In this document: in pieces, positions 35,307 through 48,330 of the stretch | Numbering within the stretch: position 1 is the stretch's first letter | Layout: each line of letters starts with the position of its first letter | NCBI RefSeq assembly: GCF_958295425.1 | Contig: NC_081145.1 | Span: 25,343,389-25,407,388 of the forward strand | Length of the DNA stretch: 64,000 nucleotides | Direction of reading: 5' to 3' | DNA from: Solea solea | Lineage: Eukaryota > Chordata > Actinopteri > Pleuronectiformes > Soleidae | Translations under genes and position numbers: made by a program | The notes under the pieces: generated by a model | Told to the model about the DNA's origin: nothing | The model's database searches: none | The model's input: only the letters and a program-made list of their open reading frames with translations

Positions 35307-35713
35307 CGCTCTGAGCACGTGAGAGGAGCTTCATGGTCTTATTTCTGGTGGGGATTGTCGTGTCTGTAAATAACGTTCTGCCACAATCAGCCATCGCCTT
35401 CAGGGCCATGAAAGAATAGAATAAGCTTCCCGGCACAGATCTTCATACTTTCTCTCGAGGTGTGTGCGTGGGGGGGGAATGGATTTTAAATAACCAGCCT
35501 TGACAGTATTAATGTGACACTTAGCTTCTGTTTTATTTTGACATGAGTGTGTGAAGCTGCTTTGTTATTATATTGTGTCTATTCACTTACTCAGGTACTA
35601 CAGATGGAAATTGCCAGTAGCTAAATCTGGCACAAATCAACTTTTCTCTTGCTGAGATGATTGTTGTTGTTTTTTTGTTTACTGTCCCTGATACAAATTA
35701 ATTCAAGGAATTA

Positions 35714-35786
35714 AACTAAAGTGAACATGCAGCACCCGTTCTAATCTAAACTAAAGTGAACATGCAGAATCCGTTCTAATCTAACC
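35714..35786. repeat. tandem duplication of about 38 bp
   Basis: AAACTAAAGTGAACATGCAG followed by CCGTTCTAATCTAA occurs twice in a row with two changed bases between. Confidence 0.9.
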
Positions 35787-36584
35787 TGGGAGCCGTTGAC
35801 TGAAGTTGCTGTAGCTTCACTGAATAACTAATATGATTCATCATATTATTAATCATTAACAACAGACTGATCTGTCTGATCATACCTATATGTTTGTTTC
35901 TTGTCCCATTCTGGTTATAATACACTATCCAAAGCCCTAAATAGGCCTGTTCTCCTGATCCCCTGATCATGATACAGTTCTACCATTAATCAACTCGGCT
36001 TAACTTTACTCTACTACTACTACTTTTCCATTAGTGATAGTACCTGGAACCTGGTGTTTTTTTGGAACCTGCTCTGACGAGGTTCTATTCTAAATACTAA
36101 AGATGTGACATCGACAGACTCCCGGCCACTGATTGGTTAGAGAGTGTCGTCACTGGAAGAGTCATGAGCATGACATCGGACACAAGAATAGATCAGTAGA
36201 TCAGTTAAAAATATTATAAAATTCTAAATTGATCTCAATTCTTGGCTAAAAAGATTTGATGTCTTTCTTGTAAAACGAAGTACTGTATGATGGGCTGCTC
36301 TGATAATTCTATTCTATTCTGTTCTCTCTTATGTTAAGACCATTACCTTTTTAGAAGATTAACGCAGAAATAGTTGTGTAGCGCTGGTTGTGTAGCCCTT
36401 TAAGTAACGCATATTTTGCTATGACATTAGGTGCAGCTCACAGGAAACCAAACATAGATGAGAGCTAGAGAAAAAAAAGGGGCCACGTGGCTCACTGGCG
36501 TGACTTGGGTCTCATGTGAGCCAGGTTCTGGGTGACTGGTGATCAGAAAACATGTGTGTGAAACACACTCACCCTCACTACAAT

Positions 36585-36705
36585 TCAAATCTGAACCCTA
36601 AACTTAACAGGATCCTCATTAGTTCTTGGTCTCCATGAGGACTACTGGTCCTGACAAGGTCAATGTTTATGCCAGAGAAGGTCCCAAAGAGTGAACAAAT
36701 ACAAG
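36585..36705 (+). repeat. repeat family D copy
   Basis: Shares CTAAACTTAAC, GGTCTC..TGAGGACTA.TGGTCC and TGACAAGGTCARTGTTTATG with 62690-62800. Confidence 0.75.
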
Positions 36706-36707
36706 AA

Positions 36708-36711
36708 CCCC

Positions 36712-36742
<31 letters not shown>

Positions 36743-36746
36743 ACAC
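36708..36746. repeat. poly-C (21) followed by (AC)n
   Basis: Compound simple repeat. Confidence 0.97.
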
Positions 36747-38139
36747 CTGAGAACTTAGTCTCACAAGTCATTTACTTTGTATGAGGCTATTTACAGCATC
36801 TCACCAAAAGCCCAAAGCTGATCAGTCAGTTATGTCGTACTGCAATTTACAGAGGTTTGAATTAACAGCAAACTAAGCTTTTATGTACACACAGCAGAGC
36901 ACTGGATTTCTTCTGGGACGCGCGCACCGCTGTTTGACTAAGCTGCTCCATTTTCATCTTTTAATGTAAGCAACGCCAAATGAATGTGAATCAGAGGCCT
37001 GAGAGGACTTGGGAGGAAGGAGCATGGCTTTTGGAAGCTGGAATTATTCCATCACAGGTTTTATTAACTTCGCTGTTCCTTCATATGCACGTCAAACCTT
37101 TTTCACATTTGACACACTTGTTTCCAGGGCTGTTAAATCATCCTCACAGAAACACGATCTTCAAAGTTTTTCTTTAAACATGACATTGTTTCAAGAAATG
37201 TCTTCATACACATGAAACCTCCACCCCATAATGCTGCAATACAAAGTAAGCAAGGCCTGTATGTGGTGCTGCAATGCTGCCAGAGAAATAGAGCATAAAG
37301 CTCGCAGGGTTAAGTGTTAAATATGGTTTTAAAACGGAGTAATTATAAGTTAAACACAATAAATATGGTGTTTCAAGGTGATTTAGAAGGAATAAATACT
37401 GACACTGCAAATCCACTTCATTGTCATATGTACAGGTTAGATACATTGGCCAATATTATCATTATTTGACAGGTCGTAACATCTTGTCTTCTCTCTCTAC
37501 TGCAGCTAAGTGACATCCATGTCATGCCAAATTTAATTGCCAACAAGAATGAGTACTGTCACAACCGTAACCCAGACTACTGTTTTATTTCTCATGCTTT
37601 GATTCTCTGATTTACTTACAGTTGTTTTGTCTTGAATTTTTACTAGGGTTGTGTTTTTGATTTTTTTTTTTTTGTTTTATTTGTTAAACACTCTTTGGTT
37701 CATTTTTGGAAACTGCATTTGGATCCTCTATTGTTTTACACCTCTAACAGGATGAACCAAACAAGACACTAGGGAGCGCAGAGACTAAATACACCAGGGA
37801 GGCGGGGACAATAATCCGAAACAGGTGAGACAAGTAGGACACAGGTGAATCACATTAGGGCGGGGCAAACAATCACCAGGTAAAGCCTGGCCCACACTAG
37901 TGGATTTTCAAATCTGACTTGACACACAGAAGTTTCAATGTTTAAAAGCACAGACTTTGTGATCCAGTCATGATACAGGACCACATGTGACTTTAGAATA
38001 TAAACAGACATAGTTAGTTAATAGCTGTTGCGTGTGCGATGTTTTGTGCTGAGAAACGCAAAAAAACTGTGGATGAAGTCATGGCTGAAAAGACGGAATC
38101 AACTCTAAACAAAAGTATGCGACATCTGTTTCCCGCTCT

Positions 38140-38350
38140 CATGAGTTATTGAGGGGTTCTGCTCACGCCCCCAATCACTGTTGTCGTAAGTATCATGATC
38201 AAAATAACAGGTTTTATACTTATGATTTGACATCAGGAAGCATCTGTTTACCCCTCACACATCAGGATAATTTGGCCCAGATAATCTGTTCAACCCAACC
38301 TAAAATCTGAAGGCACCCATGATTTTAGGAAGGACCAGATCTTGACCGAA
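38140..38350 (-). repeat. dispersed repeat family E, minus copy
   Basis: Reverse complement matches 15175-15345 in several ordered blocks, including TGAACAGATTATCTGG and GGCGTGAGCAGAAC. Confidence 0.7.
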
Positions 38351-40194
38351 ATCTGACCAATTATCCTCTACTGTGGGTCAAGCTGAAGACAGGACAGGGA
38401 ACAAAACTCGAGAAGGTACACACAACAAAATATACCAGGGAACAAAGAAAACAGGAAACCAGAAACACAGCTAAAAGCCCAATGTAAAGAACAACATAAA
38501 GTCCAAACAGAATAAATGTCCAACAAAAAGCACAAGTATTGAGACGCATCAAAGAGCATTTGCTATATTTAGGAAACCTTAAATAACAACAACGTTTGGA
38601 ACTAGCCAAGGCACTTGATGTTTGGTTCCATTGTGACTCTGTTGCTGTGGTAATGGTGCATTCAAGCCGAGGCTGGCTAACATGAGACTGAAAAAATGAT
38701 GTGGTTTCAAAATGTCCTTGTTTATATTATTAGGTAGGTGAGACAACTTCAGATGATCAACACAAACTTGGTCACATGAGTGGTTTTGAAATGACAGGAA
38801 CAAAAAACTTTATGAAACAGGTTGGTTTTGAGGGTCACCTCCATCCCTTCATCCTCCTGAACAAGTGGAGACAAACGAGGCACAGCAAACAGTTCTGGCA
38901 CTTTCTTCCTTTGACCATCTGTTGCTTATTCCCATCTTTCGTCTCCTTGGATTCATCTCGCCTCTCATTCATCTTGAAGCTCCTTTCTAATGACAGGACA
39001 TGCAGACCACCACACGGACGGGTCTGCCTGGTGAATTACAATGTCATCCTTTTGCATATACATGCGGGAGTGATAATAAAGTATAGATCTGATTAAAACT
39101 GAGATGTTGAATTTGAAAAAAAAACCCAAACCCATTACACTGTCTCCGTTTTCATCAGGCTTCCAATTTATCATAAGTGTGTTTGTGCTGAAACCATACG
39201 GTTGTATGAGCTTCTGCTGCTTATCGTGACCATCTCATCAGTTAAAGGATGGAATTCCCTCTCATTGAAAAAGGTGATTTAATATGGTTACTTCATTTGA
39301 ATGTTCTAATGCAGTGGTTCTTAAACTATTCTACCAAGCACTACCTGAGAAAATAATGACACCAATATCGTAAACGTTAAAATACAGTGGTCTAAATAGA
39401 TCGAGCAAAGTCAGCTATGGATTTTTTCACAGGAGTTAACTTTATAACTTTATACAAACATACCTATGGGTAGTAGAAGTCAGTCAAAAGTGCAGTGGTC
39501 CCTGATGAAGTCACTGACAGGTAACAAAACAAGTTGTACGATGTTACTACAGAGTTTGCGCGTCCCGGAGGAGCCTCACTGTGACTTTGTTGACAGCCAG
39601 CTCTCCCGTGGAGCGAAATCATCTTGGATATTGTAGTGACCAATATTTCACAGAGCTAAGATGGCCCTCTTCGCAGGCGTGACAGGCACAGATGCATCAT
39701 GTCGTGATTAGTGTACAAGACGACGGGGATAAAGCCTCCGAAGAGAATGTGGCTTGTCCCAGAAGTGCTTTGTCGTGACGAGTATAAGTCACAGAGAGGT
39801 GCTTGGCAGGTGAACAGGAGATGCTAATTGTGTCAGACACAGAATCACCTCAACTCTTCTCCCCCACCACCAGAAACCTGCTGTTTAATATTTGATAACC
39901 CACCCACCCTTTGGTTTCTCTCCTCTTCCCAGGAAACCTATTGATTTCAGACAGGGTCGCTCACAGTGCTTGAAGATTATTGGCTTCACTCATCTCCATC
40001 AAGTTTTAATGAAGACCCGAGGAGGAAAAAGGGCAAGAGAAGGAGGGAAATAATGCGTGAGAGAAAATGGAGTGGAGGTACAGATGACAGGGAAGAGATT
40101 GACCAAGATTGCTTGATTTAGTAATGACAGATGAACGGAATTACGCTGGTTGATTGGACATCCACAGTCCACAGAAACCAAAGAGGCCAAGTCA

Positions 40195-40885
40195 CTGTGG
40201 TTAGCTGTTGTTAAATAAAGACAAACTAAACAACTTTCATGGAAAATGTTGTACTTACATTTACATTTGTGTATGTTTTAAACAATTGAGAGACAACATG
40301 TTAGTTTGTGAGTTTCTTTCCTTTTTCTTTTTGAAACTAGCTAGACTAGCTATTTCCTATCAAGTGTTTTAAGATAACTATAGCTGACTCCTGTTGTATT
40401 CTTTTTCTTACTTTTAAGCTATGCCACTGTGGCTAGCTGTTGCTAAATACAAAAGAAAACAACTTCCATGGGAACATTTGTGTTTGTACGAAACAATTGA
40501 GAGACAACATTAGTTTGTGAGATTTAGGTTTCTTTTTCTTTAAAAAAAAGCTAGACTAGCTAGTTTTTCATGCTAAACCAGGCGATACCCTTTCTATTGT
40601 TGTACTGTTGTAACTATTGTACTTACTTTTACATTTGAGTATGTCTCAGAGATACAACATGTTTGTGAGTTTTAAGTTTTTTTCTTCTGAAACTACCTAG
40701 ACTAGCTATTTCCCATCAACTTTTGGATGCTAAACTAGGCTAACTGCAGTACTGTCTCCTGTTGTAACGGTTCGACTTACTTTTTAACATGTGAGTTTTA
40801 TGTTTACTTTTTTCTTTTTTAAAACTAGCCAGACTAGCTGTAAGGTTTTTCATTTTAAGCTAGGCTAACTGTATCCTGATTCCTG
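40195..40885. repeat. diverged tandem array, about four units of roughly 100-240 bp
   Basis: Each unit carries, in order, an AACAACTT or TTGTACTTAC stretch, GAGACAACATG, TTTGTGAGTTT, a T-rich TTTCTTTTT tract and ACTAGCTAGACTAGCTA or a close variant. The core CTAGACTAGCT or CAGACTAGCT appears near 40340, 40550, 40690 and 40830. Divergence between units suggests an old local array. Confidence 0.8.
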
Positions 40886-40889
40886 TGTA

Positions 40890-42330
40890 GACATTATATT
40901 TTCCTCTCACACAAGTGAAAAATGTGTAATAACAGTTAATAATAACTATTACTCAAGGATACTCAGTATGTTTCCTACAGTTGTAGCCTGCTGTCCTTGT
41001 TCAAGTATTCGAGCACAAGCAGGAAATCACTTTATTGAATGCAACACAAGGTGGCAATACACCCTCTTTCAAATAGCTTACAACTACTTCTTAGCATGTC
41101 AAGCACGAGTCTTACTACCATCCATGAAAATAAAAAGTTAAATATGAAATTCTTTAAGCTGATAGAGCATAAAATCAGGGGGATGGCAACTGTGACACTT
41201 GTGCACAGCACCAAGGCCAGCATGAGTCTGGCTGTTATTTAGTTATTGTTTAAAATAATTGAAGTAATTAAAGTAATTGAATCACAACAGTATCTAAGTT
41301 ACAAACTACATACTGTGCTGTACTGTACAAACTATTTACTTTTAAATAATGTTGTCTCACTATCAGGAGGAGCTGCTTCAAAGTGTCCACGGGTAGTTGA
41401 TCTATCACTATGCATACAAGCATGAATTATGTCATATTCATCTCATTGAAGTGACTAAATGAAAATCCTCACAATGGCAGGAGGTCCCATGATGCACCGA
41501 TCTAAATTACTGCACTTCTTTAGGGGCGGTCTTCCTCAGAAAAGTGCTGTATGATTATCTCCAGCAGCCACTATTCAAAGTGAAATGAGTTCTGGGGGTG
41601 CAGTTGGGAAATCAAGTCAGAGAGGCACATCTGTTCAACTGGCAGGGATGTGTTGTTCCAGGTTTGGCTTGTAAACTCATTATCTGTTAGCGACACTTCA
41701 TTCAACTCTTCTCCACTTAATCCTGATGAACTATGGGATCTGACAGGGTAAGATGGTCTGGACAACGGTCTGGATAAACCAGACTCTGGTGTGTTTTTCC
41801 TGATTCAGCATCACAGAATTTCTGTTGGGTGTGAGCCAAAAGCAACAAGATCCTTTTCTCCATCTGGTTCCAATCAGACCCTGGATTGGTTTGTCTGTGG
41901 TGGTTATAATCTTCATCTCACCAAACTACCAGGTGTGCTCTGCAACCTTCAGGTAAAATGGCTCCTTTAAGTGCTTTGTGTTCTGGTGTGCTGCCTGGTG
42001 GTATCATTGCAAATACCAGTAGCAACAATTAGCCCACACGGAAACAGAGCAAAGTGTAAGCTGTCTTTTTCTTTCTGTAGACACCAAATTGATTCAGGAA
42101 ATGTCTTCATCCCATGAAACATCCAAAATCAGCCTAAATGTCAGGAATGAATCACAGCACTACTCACACTACTGTAGCATAAAATCAGATTTTAACCCTT
42201 AGGGGGAAAAATTCAGGTGATCATTGTTAATATTGTGTCTGTAGCTTCAAATAAATCAATGTCTGGGCACTGATCAGTGTAAAAAAGAAGCTGTGAAACC
42301 ACTTCTGAATATGGTTTTTGTGATTGGATC
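40890..42330. other. gene-free stretch
   Basis: No coding feature or strong repeat recognised. Confidence 0.5.
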
Positions 42331-42640
42331 TGAGACATGAGTGAATCACTCAGGATGGATGTTAATACCAGATCTTAACTTTGTCCTAGTCACACTTTCT
42401 CCCAAATCAGCAAAATCATTAAGGCTCATCCTCTGGGGACCATGGATGTTTGCACCAAATATAATGTCAGTTAATCTGATATTGACATTTACGACAAACC
42501 ACCTTGTGGTGACGTTCCAGGCAAATGTCAAGACAATCACCCACATTAGCGTAAATTCATTCATGAATTAAATTCCATGGCAACCCTTTCTGCGGTTGTT
42601 GAGATATTTCAGTCTGGAACAGAAAATGATGATCGCAAAG
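42330..42640. repeat. common fish repeat fragment
   Basis: Ends with ATGGCAACCCTTTCTGCGGT and TTGTTGAGATATTTCAGTCTGG, strings I recall from a widely dispersed fish repeat. A related stretch with GTACCAAATTTCC lies at 52085-52190. Confidence 0.5.
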
Positions 42641-44480
42641 CTGGCAGTGATGAGGAGCAACAGCTCAGCGATGACTTCAGGTTCCCTCAGAAGATCAGGA
42701 AATGGGAGCCCTGCAAACTTAAAACTGTATTGTATGCATTTGAAATACGAACAAATGCCTGTCACAGTAAAATACTTGTCGAATAAATTCCAACAATGGT
42801 GATTAAGCCTATTATAGCCTCACAACTCTCTCTGTGTATCTCATGTACATATGGCGGTGTTTAGATCCTGTGTCGCCCGGTGACATTGCCATGCTGAACA
42901 CAGGAAGTGATTTGTTTTATGTCACTTGGAAGCAACAACATTATGCTAGTAAAGCAAGACAACTGAAAACATACTGGAGTATGACTGAAAGCACAAAAAC
43001 GTTTAAAAAAAGTGAATTCTGCTTAAAGAAAAACCTTGTCTGCCCACCCCTTCTCTGCTGCTGTATACACACAAACGCTCCCTCAGTTATGTCTGACAGA
43101 GCCCATATTCAGATAAATAACAGCATCCAAATAATGTTAAATCACTTCTCTTCATGAAGAATAATTATCAACAATAAAACTAAAAAAAAAATCACCGAAC
43201 ATTACGCACTGCAGCTTTAAGACACGTCCTCCAAGTTCCTGAAAAGACTTTGCTCTTAAAGAAAACTATAGTCACTCTGTTGCCAAGCGTAATGTAATGT
43301 ACACTCAGGTTGTGCAGAGTTTAACTTTGATTCCTGCTTGGCGCGTCCTGAGAGAAGAGCTCCATTTACCTCTTAGAGACAATATGCAAGAAAAAGAAAG
43401 CAAAATATTGACCGAGACCAAGATTTTTAATAAATTTGGTCCACAGAGATGAAACAGGGCTCTCCCAAGATTTTCCATATTGATTAATGGCAAGTTTTTG
43501 CCAAGGTTAATGCAAAAGTTGCTTTACTGTCACTGTCACTGCTTTACTGTCTGGTGGATTTCATATCCGTTAAAAAATAGAAATCCAAAAGTGATTAAAA
43601 ATCACACACAAATAAAAAAACACATGCAACTACAAATCTCTGACCGAATTGACTGATGGCTCCAGCTGTACAGGACACGTTGGTGCAGAGGGAGCAGGTT
43701 GATCAATGCAGGGACAACTGATCAACTGCATCTCAACCTGCCTTGATTAATATTTGATATCTGAAAGAAGACTGAGCCCAGGGAGAAAGAGAGGTGAACG
43801 ATCGTGACTGAATGATAAGGGCGACGAGAGAAACCTGCAGGCTTTGGTGTCCTGACCGCGATCAGGGGGGAGAGATAACAGGGGTGAAAAAAGAGATGCA
43901 GAAAAGAAGAAAAGCAGTTTTCCTCTGGGGTCGGATAAATAACACTGATAAATGGTATTTGTTTGGCAGAGGAAATATTGATGTCACTTCACTCAGATAT
44001 AAGCATTTATGACAAATGTTGAACGTGACAATGTTAAAGGACAACACTAGGGCCACATTTTTCTTTATTGTCAACAAATCAGATGAGACTGTGGCTCAGT
44101 GCTTTGTCTTCCCTGTCCTGTCATTGGCGCTCCCAGAGGCCCCAAACCCATTTGTACTTATAGGGAAGAGAGTCAGGTGTCTAAGCTTTAAAAATATATC
44201 CATCTTTGAAGGTATGAGGCTTGACAGTAGACCAGAGGCCGGGTAGACCCCAGTGTATGATTGGGCCAATATAAATAACGTACAAGCTACAACGGAAACA
44301 GAACTTTCCCTAAACAATCTTTGTTTCCCATGGACACATCATTTCAAGAAACGTCTTTATCCACACGAAACCACCCTCAAAACAACTCTAACCACTGTAA
44401 TGTGACGCTGTAACGCTGCTACAGAAATGCACAAAACAGTTCAAATAAGTATACATTACAATGTAATATGTAAAGATTGA
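42641..44480. other. gene-free stretch
   Basis: Nothing with coding support. A short piece near 43190-43230 (ACGCACTGCAGCTTTAAGAC) resembles a dispersed repeat end. Confidence 0.45.
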
Positions 44481-44484
44481 CGGA

Positions 44485-44770
44485 TGAACAGAGATTTGAA
44501 GAACTTTGGCAACAGTACCTCTGCCTCTTTGACGTCTCCTCAAGGGACGACCACCACAGAGGACTACCATGACAAAGTTAAGTTAAACTAAAATGTTGGT
44601 GAGGATGTTTGAGTAATGACTGACGACTCCTTGCCCCCAACTCCCCAATGACAGCACCACAGTGTGGTGAACAATGATTGGTCTGGGGTCGTACTTGTAG
44701 TGTCGCTAGTCCGCCGAACAATACCTGGCAAGAACCCGTGCCACAGTGACTGACAATCTGACCCTCGTGA
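44485..44770 (+). mobile_element. repeat encoding an MADF-like peptide, copy 2
   Basis: From about 44478 one frame reads LTDEQRFEELWQQYLCLFDV and continues SSRDDHHRG before a stop. Later blocks (ATTGGTCTGGGGTCGTAC, CTGGCAAGAACC, TGACAATCTGAC) match copy 1 at 10540-10790. The peptide looks like the N-terminal half of an MADF domain (inference). The rest of the domain is missing. Confidence 0.48.
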
Positions 44771-44779
44771 AAGACAGAA

Positions 44780-46220
44780 AAACCAACTTCAGCTGTTTAA
44801 AGTGGCGCCGTCCAACCAGCCTGGAGGTCGGTGTCAGTACCTTTGAGTACGATCACAGGAGCAGCAGCAGCATGTTGTGTTTCACACCAGACTGAGCGGG
44901 AGAATTCAGCAGACAGCCTGAAACCATGTCAGCGAGTGGGTAAAGTGGTTCCAACCACAGACATATGGTAGCATTTAAAAGTCTACGCGTGATAATGTCA
45001 CGCAGCATCAGGCATGGCTGTGTGTCACTGTCACAGCATTTCTGGAACGCACATGTTGTCAAATGTCTCACTGCGCGTGGAGACATGTGGAGTGTGAGCT
45101 GCCGTCTTGTGCCGGTGACGCTGTGTGGAGAAAGAGTCAGAGCGGTGAACGCTCGAGAGTCAGTCTCAGCTGTCAACACCTGAACATGATGTCATGCACC
45201 AAGATGTTTCTCTGAGAATTTAGTCCATATCAGTATCACTACTTTCATGTTGGGTAAAAAGTTTCGGAACAATTAGACGAGCAGAAAATACGTGCGTAAA
45301 TATTCTGTCGTCTCTCGTCGTCTCCTATTTATTTTAAGTAGAGTTCTGTTTTCAAGCATGGATTTTCTAGGCGCCATGTTGATGTGTATCTTCACTTGTT
45401 GGTGCCAAGTGTGGGATCACCGGGTTTGTTACCCCCCTTGCCCTCCGCCGTTGTTGGTGCCCCGGGGTTACTAGATTATGAGACAGAACATGTGCCTTGT
45501 CTGGCGGGGTCACTCACGCCAAGAGTGCACAGAACTGGTTGGAACTGGGACAGACGACAAATTTACCGCCGCCATTGTGGTAGTTTTACTGAGATTTCTT
45601 ATCGTCTGCAGTTGTATTTTGTTTGTTGTTGTTGTTTGTTGATCAATTCAAGTTCCAGTATCACCACAGGTAGTGCTTCACTTGGAATATTGAAAGTACA
45701 AATGAAAACTAGGCCATGTTTGTGATTTTACTGCCCTCTAATGTTAACAACAACATAGAACAACATAGAATGACACTGGTTTGGAGTAAATAACAGTAAA
45801 CTGTAATATACACATAATATAATGCAATTTAAAGTGTTGCATTTCTGTCAATAATAGTCAAGCACAGACAACTCCTAGGTGTCCACCTTATTTATACTGT
45901 ATATATCATTACATGTGTATATACAGTATGTAATGATTTTCTATTCTGAACAAAATGGAGTAATGTGAACATAGCTCACTCATTCACTCCCTCACTCCCT
46001 CACTCACTCACAGCCATGTTACACACTAAGAGACTGGCAGATTATGATGGCGACTGTGCAGCCATGATAACTACATGCATTTGCATTCTATCTCCCGGGA
46101 CCCGCAGAAATCATGGCCAGTGTGCATACTGATCTATTCATGAGTCTGGCCGTGCAGAGGCTGGCAGGTTCACTGCTGACTGGACTGAAATGCTGCTGAT
46201 GCCTGCTGCTCGGCTCACCC
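44780..46220. other. gene-free stretch with a CpG-richer patch
   Basis: 45350-45600 is CpG-richer and contains the first of two candidate nrn1l first exons discussed under findings. No other feature is supported. Confidence 0.4.
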
Positions 46221-46221
<1 letters not shown>

Positions 46222-46255
<34 letters not shown>

Positions 46256-46316
46256 GCACACGCACGCACATGCACATGCACATGCACATGCACACGCACA
46301 CACACATGCACACGCA
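46222..46316. repeat. compound (AC)/(GCAC)/(ATGCAC) repeat
   Basis: AC run grading into CGCA and ATGCAC units. Confidence 0.95.
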
Positions 46317-46407
46317 GGAAAACACATATATGCAGAGTGTCCCAGGAGAACACATTCAGATTGATTAGACCTGCAGCTATTTTTCCTCATGTGTCAATCC
46401 ATTGCTG

Positions 46408-46408
<1 letters not shown>

Positions 46409-46442
<34 letters not shown>
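46409..46442. repeat. (AC)17 microsatellite
   Basis: Uninterrupted AC run. Confidence 0.97.
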
Positions 46443-46448
<6 letters not shown>

Positions 46449-46607
46449 TCAGCAAATGTTTTTCACATGACACTATGGTAACTTTCACCATGGACACTCT
46501 GACGTGCCTCCCCATGAAAATATATGTAGAACTAATGACGGTACTCAGGGTGACGGGCCTCATCGCGTGAGAACCAACGTCCCACTGAGACTGTTTACAT
46601 CATGCAG

Positions 46608-46664
46608 CGTGTGTGCGTGTGCGTGTGCGTGCGTGTGCATGCGTGCGTGTGCATGCGTGCGTGT
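46608..46664. repeat. (GTGTGC)/(GTGC) simple repeat
   Basis: Purine-pyrimidine alternating GTGC units. Confidence 0.93.
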
Positions 46665-47550
46665 TCCCACCTATCCTCCCAAAGGACGGTAAATTAATGT
46701 TTTAATGTGCTCAAATTTTACAGTGTACGCCTGCATATCCACTAATGTCATTAACTATGTAAATACAGGATACTACTGTAAATTTGAGCACATACACACA
46801 TTAACACATATGTTTATACATATATATATAATTATGTATATATATACACACACACGTGTATATGTGTATGTCTCACTTTTTCCAGATAATTATTGTAAAA
46901 CAAAAAGAGAGTTAATTATTATGTGTAATGTGTAACTGATATAATCATGTTCTCAAATATTCATGAATATACACGAATACAAAATGTATACGTGTGTTTA
47001 TTATATACCCACCTATTCTCAAAGGCAGGTAAATTAATGTATTATGCCTAACATTACAGTATATTACTGTATAATACACTAATGTTACTGTCTGTGTGTG
47101 TGTGCGTGTGTGTGTGTGTGAGTGTGCGCCCGTCTATCAGGCCTGAACGATTGTGATTATTTTGACAGAAATTGCGATATGATTCGCGATATCAGAAAGA
47201 ATGGTAATTATATTTTATTTTCATATTTGAAATGTGCAGATCTGTGAGAGTCTTTAGTCTGTAGAATAAGACGTGTGTAGATGAGGACAATAATTAAGTC
47301 TAAAATGATATTTTGACACACGTTTTAAAACATTTCAGTCGGCTGTATTACAATTTCGAAAGAAAAATTGATTTAGTCATTCCAAAACAAAGAGTTAAGT
47401 TAAATAATGTGTAACTGACATATTCAAGTGCTCATATATACATACAGTATGTTACTGCATATACTGTACATGAATGTCAATGCAAGTGTGCGTGTGTGTG
47501 TGTGTGCGTGTGGTACATGTGTGTTCATGGGAACACGAGTGAACAACAAC
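46665..47550. other. AT/TG-rich stretch with recurrent short blocks
   Basis: Includes TATA-rich alternating DNA at 46818-46870 and TG runs at 47093-47126 and about 47487-47512. CCCACCTATYCTC followed by GGTAAATTAATGT recurs at 46668-46700 and 47008-47040. No gene. Confidence 0.6.
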
Positions 47551-48330
47551 ACCTTCTAATTAGAGCGCTTGCAGGTCAGGTGACTCATCAGTGTGACTGG
47601 GAAACCTGCTCTACAGTAGCGTTCCATTAACACCTCAGTGTGTGCTCTGCAGGGAGGATCGCAGCCCTGAATGAACTGGGGAATGAAAGCACGGAAGGAA
47701 AAATATGAAAGGAGAGAAAGACCTGCTGATAAAAAAAAGAAAAAGAAAGAAAGAAAAAGAAGCAGGGCCTTCATTAGTGAAAGGCTTCAGGTACCAGACT
47801 TGAAGGAGCGTGTCACCCGTGAAAAGAGCCTCTGTGGACAAGATTAACTTGTTAACGTGAAAAACCAGCACGAGAGGAGGTTCTTCATGAACTTTCATTT
47901 TTCGGCCGTTTGAAGCCGCGTTCAGAAGTGAAGTACCTCCCACACGTGACACTTTAAAGCGTGGCTTTTTATCCACCTTGAAATGTTTAACGTGTTCTGC
48001 ACATAAACTCTGCCAAACCCCCCGGACGAGCCGCGCTGAGAAACCTCTAACGTGATCGTGACGGCTTGATCTCCGACAACTCCATTTTGTGGCTTTCAAC
48101 GTCCGCCAACGAGATGAAAACATTAAATCTGCGCGTTGCGGCGGGTAGCGTCTCTGAAATGAATACATTAAAAATAGATCAATCCGTCCATGTTCTCCAT
48201 ACTTTGAGGTTTCGACTGGTGTTTAATCTTTCGCTTACATGATCTCTTGGCACCTGTTTAACGGTGCCTGTCCAGAGAATTACCCCCCAACAGTTGTTTA
48301 TAAAACTTGTTATATTCAACATATTCTCCT
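47551..48330. other. unassigned stretch with the longest open frame of the window
   Basis: A 177-codon minus-strand frame (47635-48168) runs through a CpG-richer patch. It has no signal peptide, domain or repeat pattern that I recognise, ends in a low-complexity F/S-rich part over an A/G-rich tract, and is close to the chance maximum. I do not call it a gene. Confidence 0.4.

Larger units (their letters stand above)
34666..40190. other. intron 1 or 5' flank of nrn1l; no recognised exon
   Basis: Contains a 20-bp minisatellite (35235-35306), a duplicated 38-bp segment near 35714-35786, a short-element end near 35985-36190, a family-D piece at 36585-36705, a poly-C/(AC) compound tract, repeat-like A-rich blocks at 37750-37900 and 38390-38520, and a minus family-E copy. 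Confidence 0.45.

Noticed and set aside
36540..36600. GAGG|GTGAGT donor-like site as the end of nrn1l exon 1
   Set aside because: The phase-1 frame before it hits a TAG without an ATG.
44853..45179. Minus-strand frame ending in NMLLLLL, considered as a signal-peptide exon
   Set aside because: The leucine run is followed at once by a stop codon, and no phase-1 donor lies in that frame.
46088..46390. Open frames across the CA-rich region at 46.2 kb
   Set aside because: Cys/Val/Ala or Thr/His runs come directly from the dinucleotide repeat.
47635..48168. 177-codon minus-strand open frame, the longest in the window
   Set aside because: Length is near the rough chance maximum for six frames of 64 kb. 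It has no recognisable domain, and its end is low-complexity F/S-rich sequence over a purine tract.
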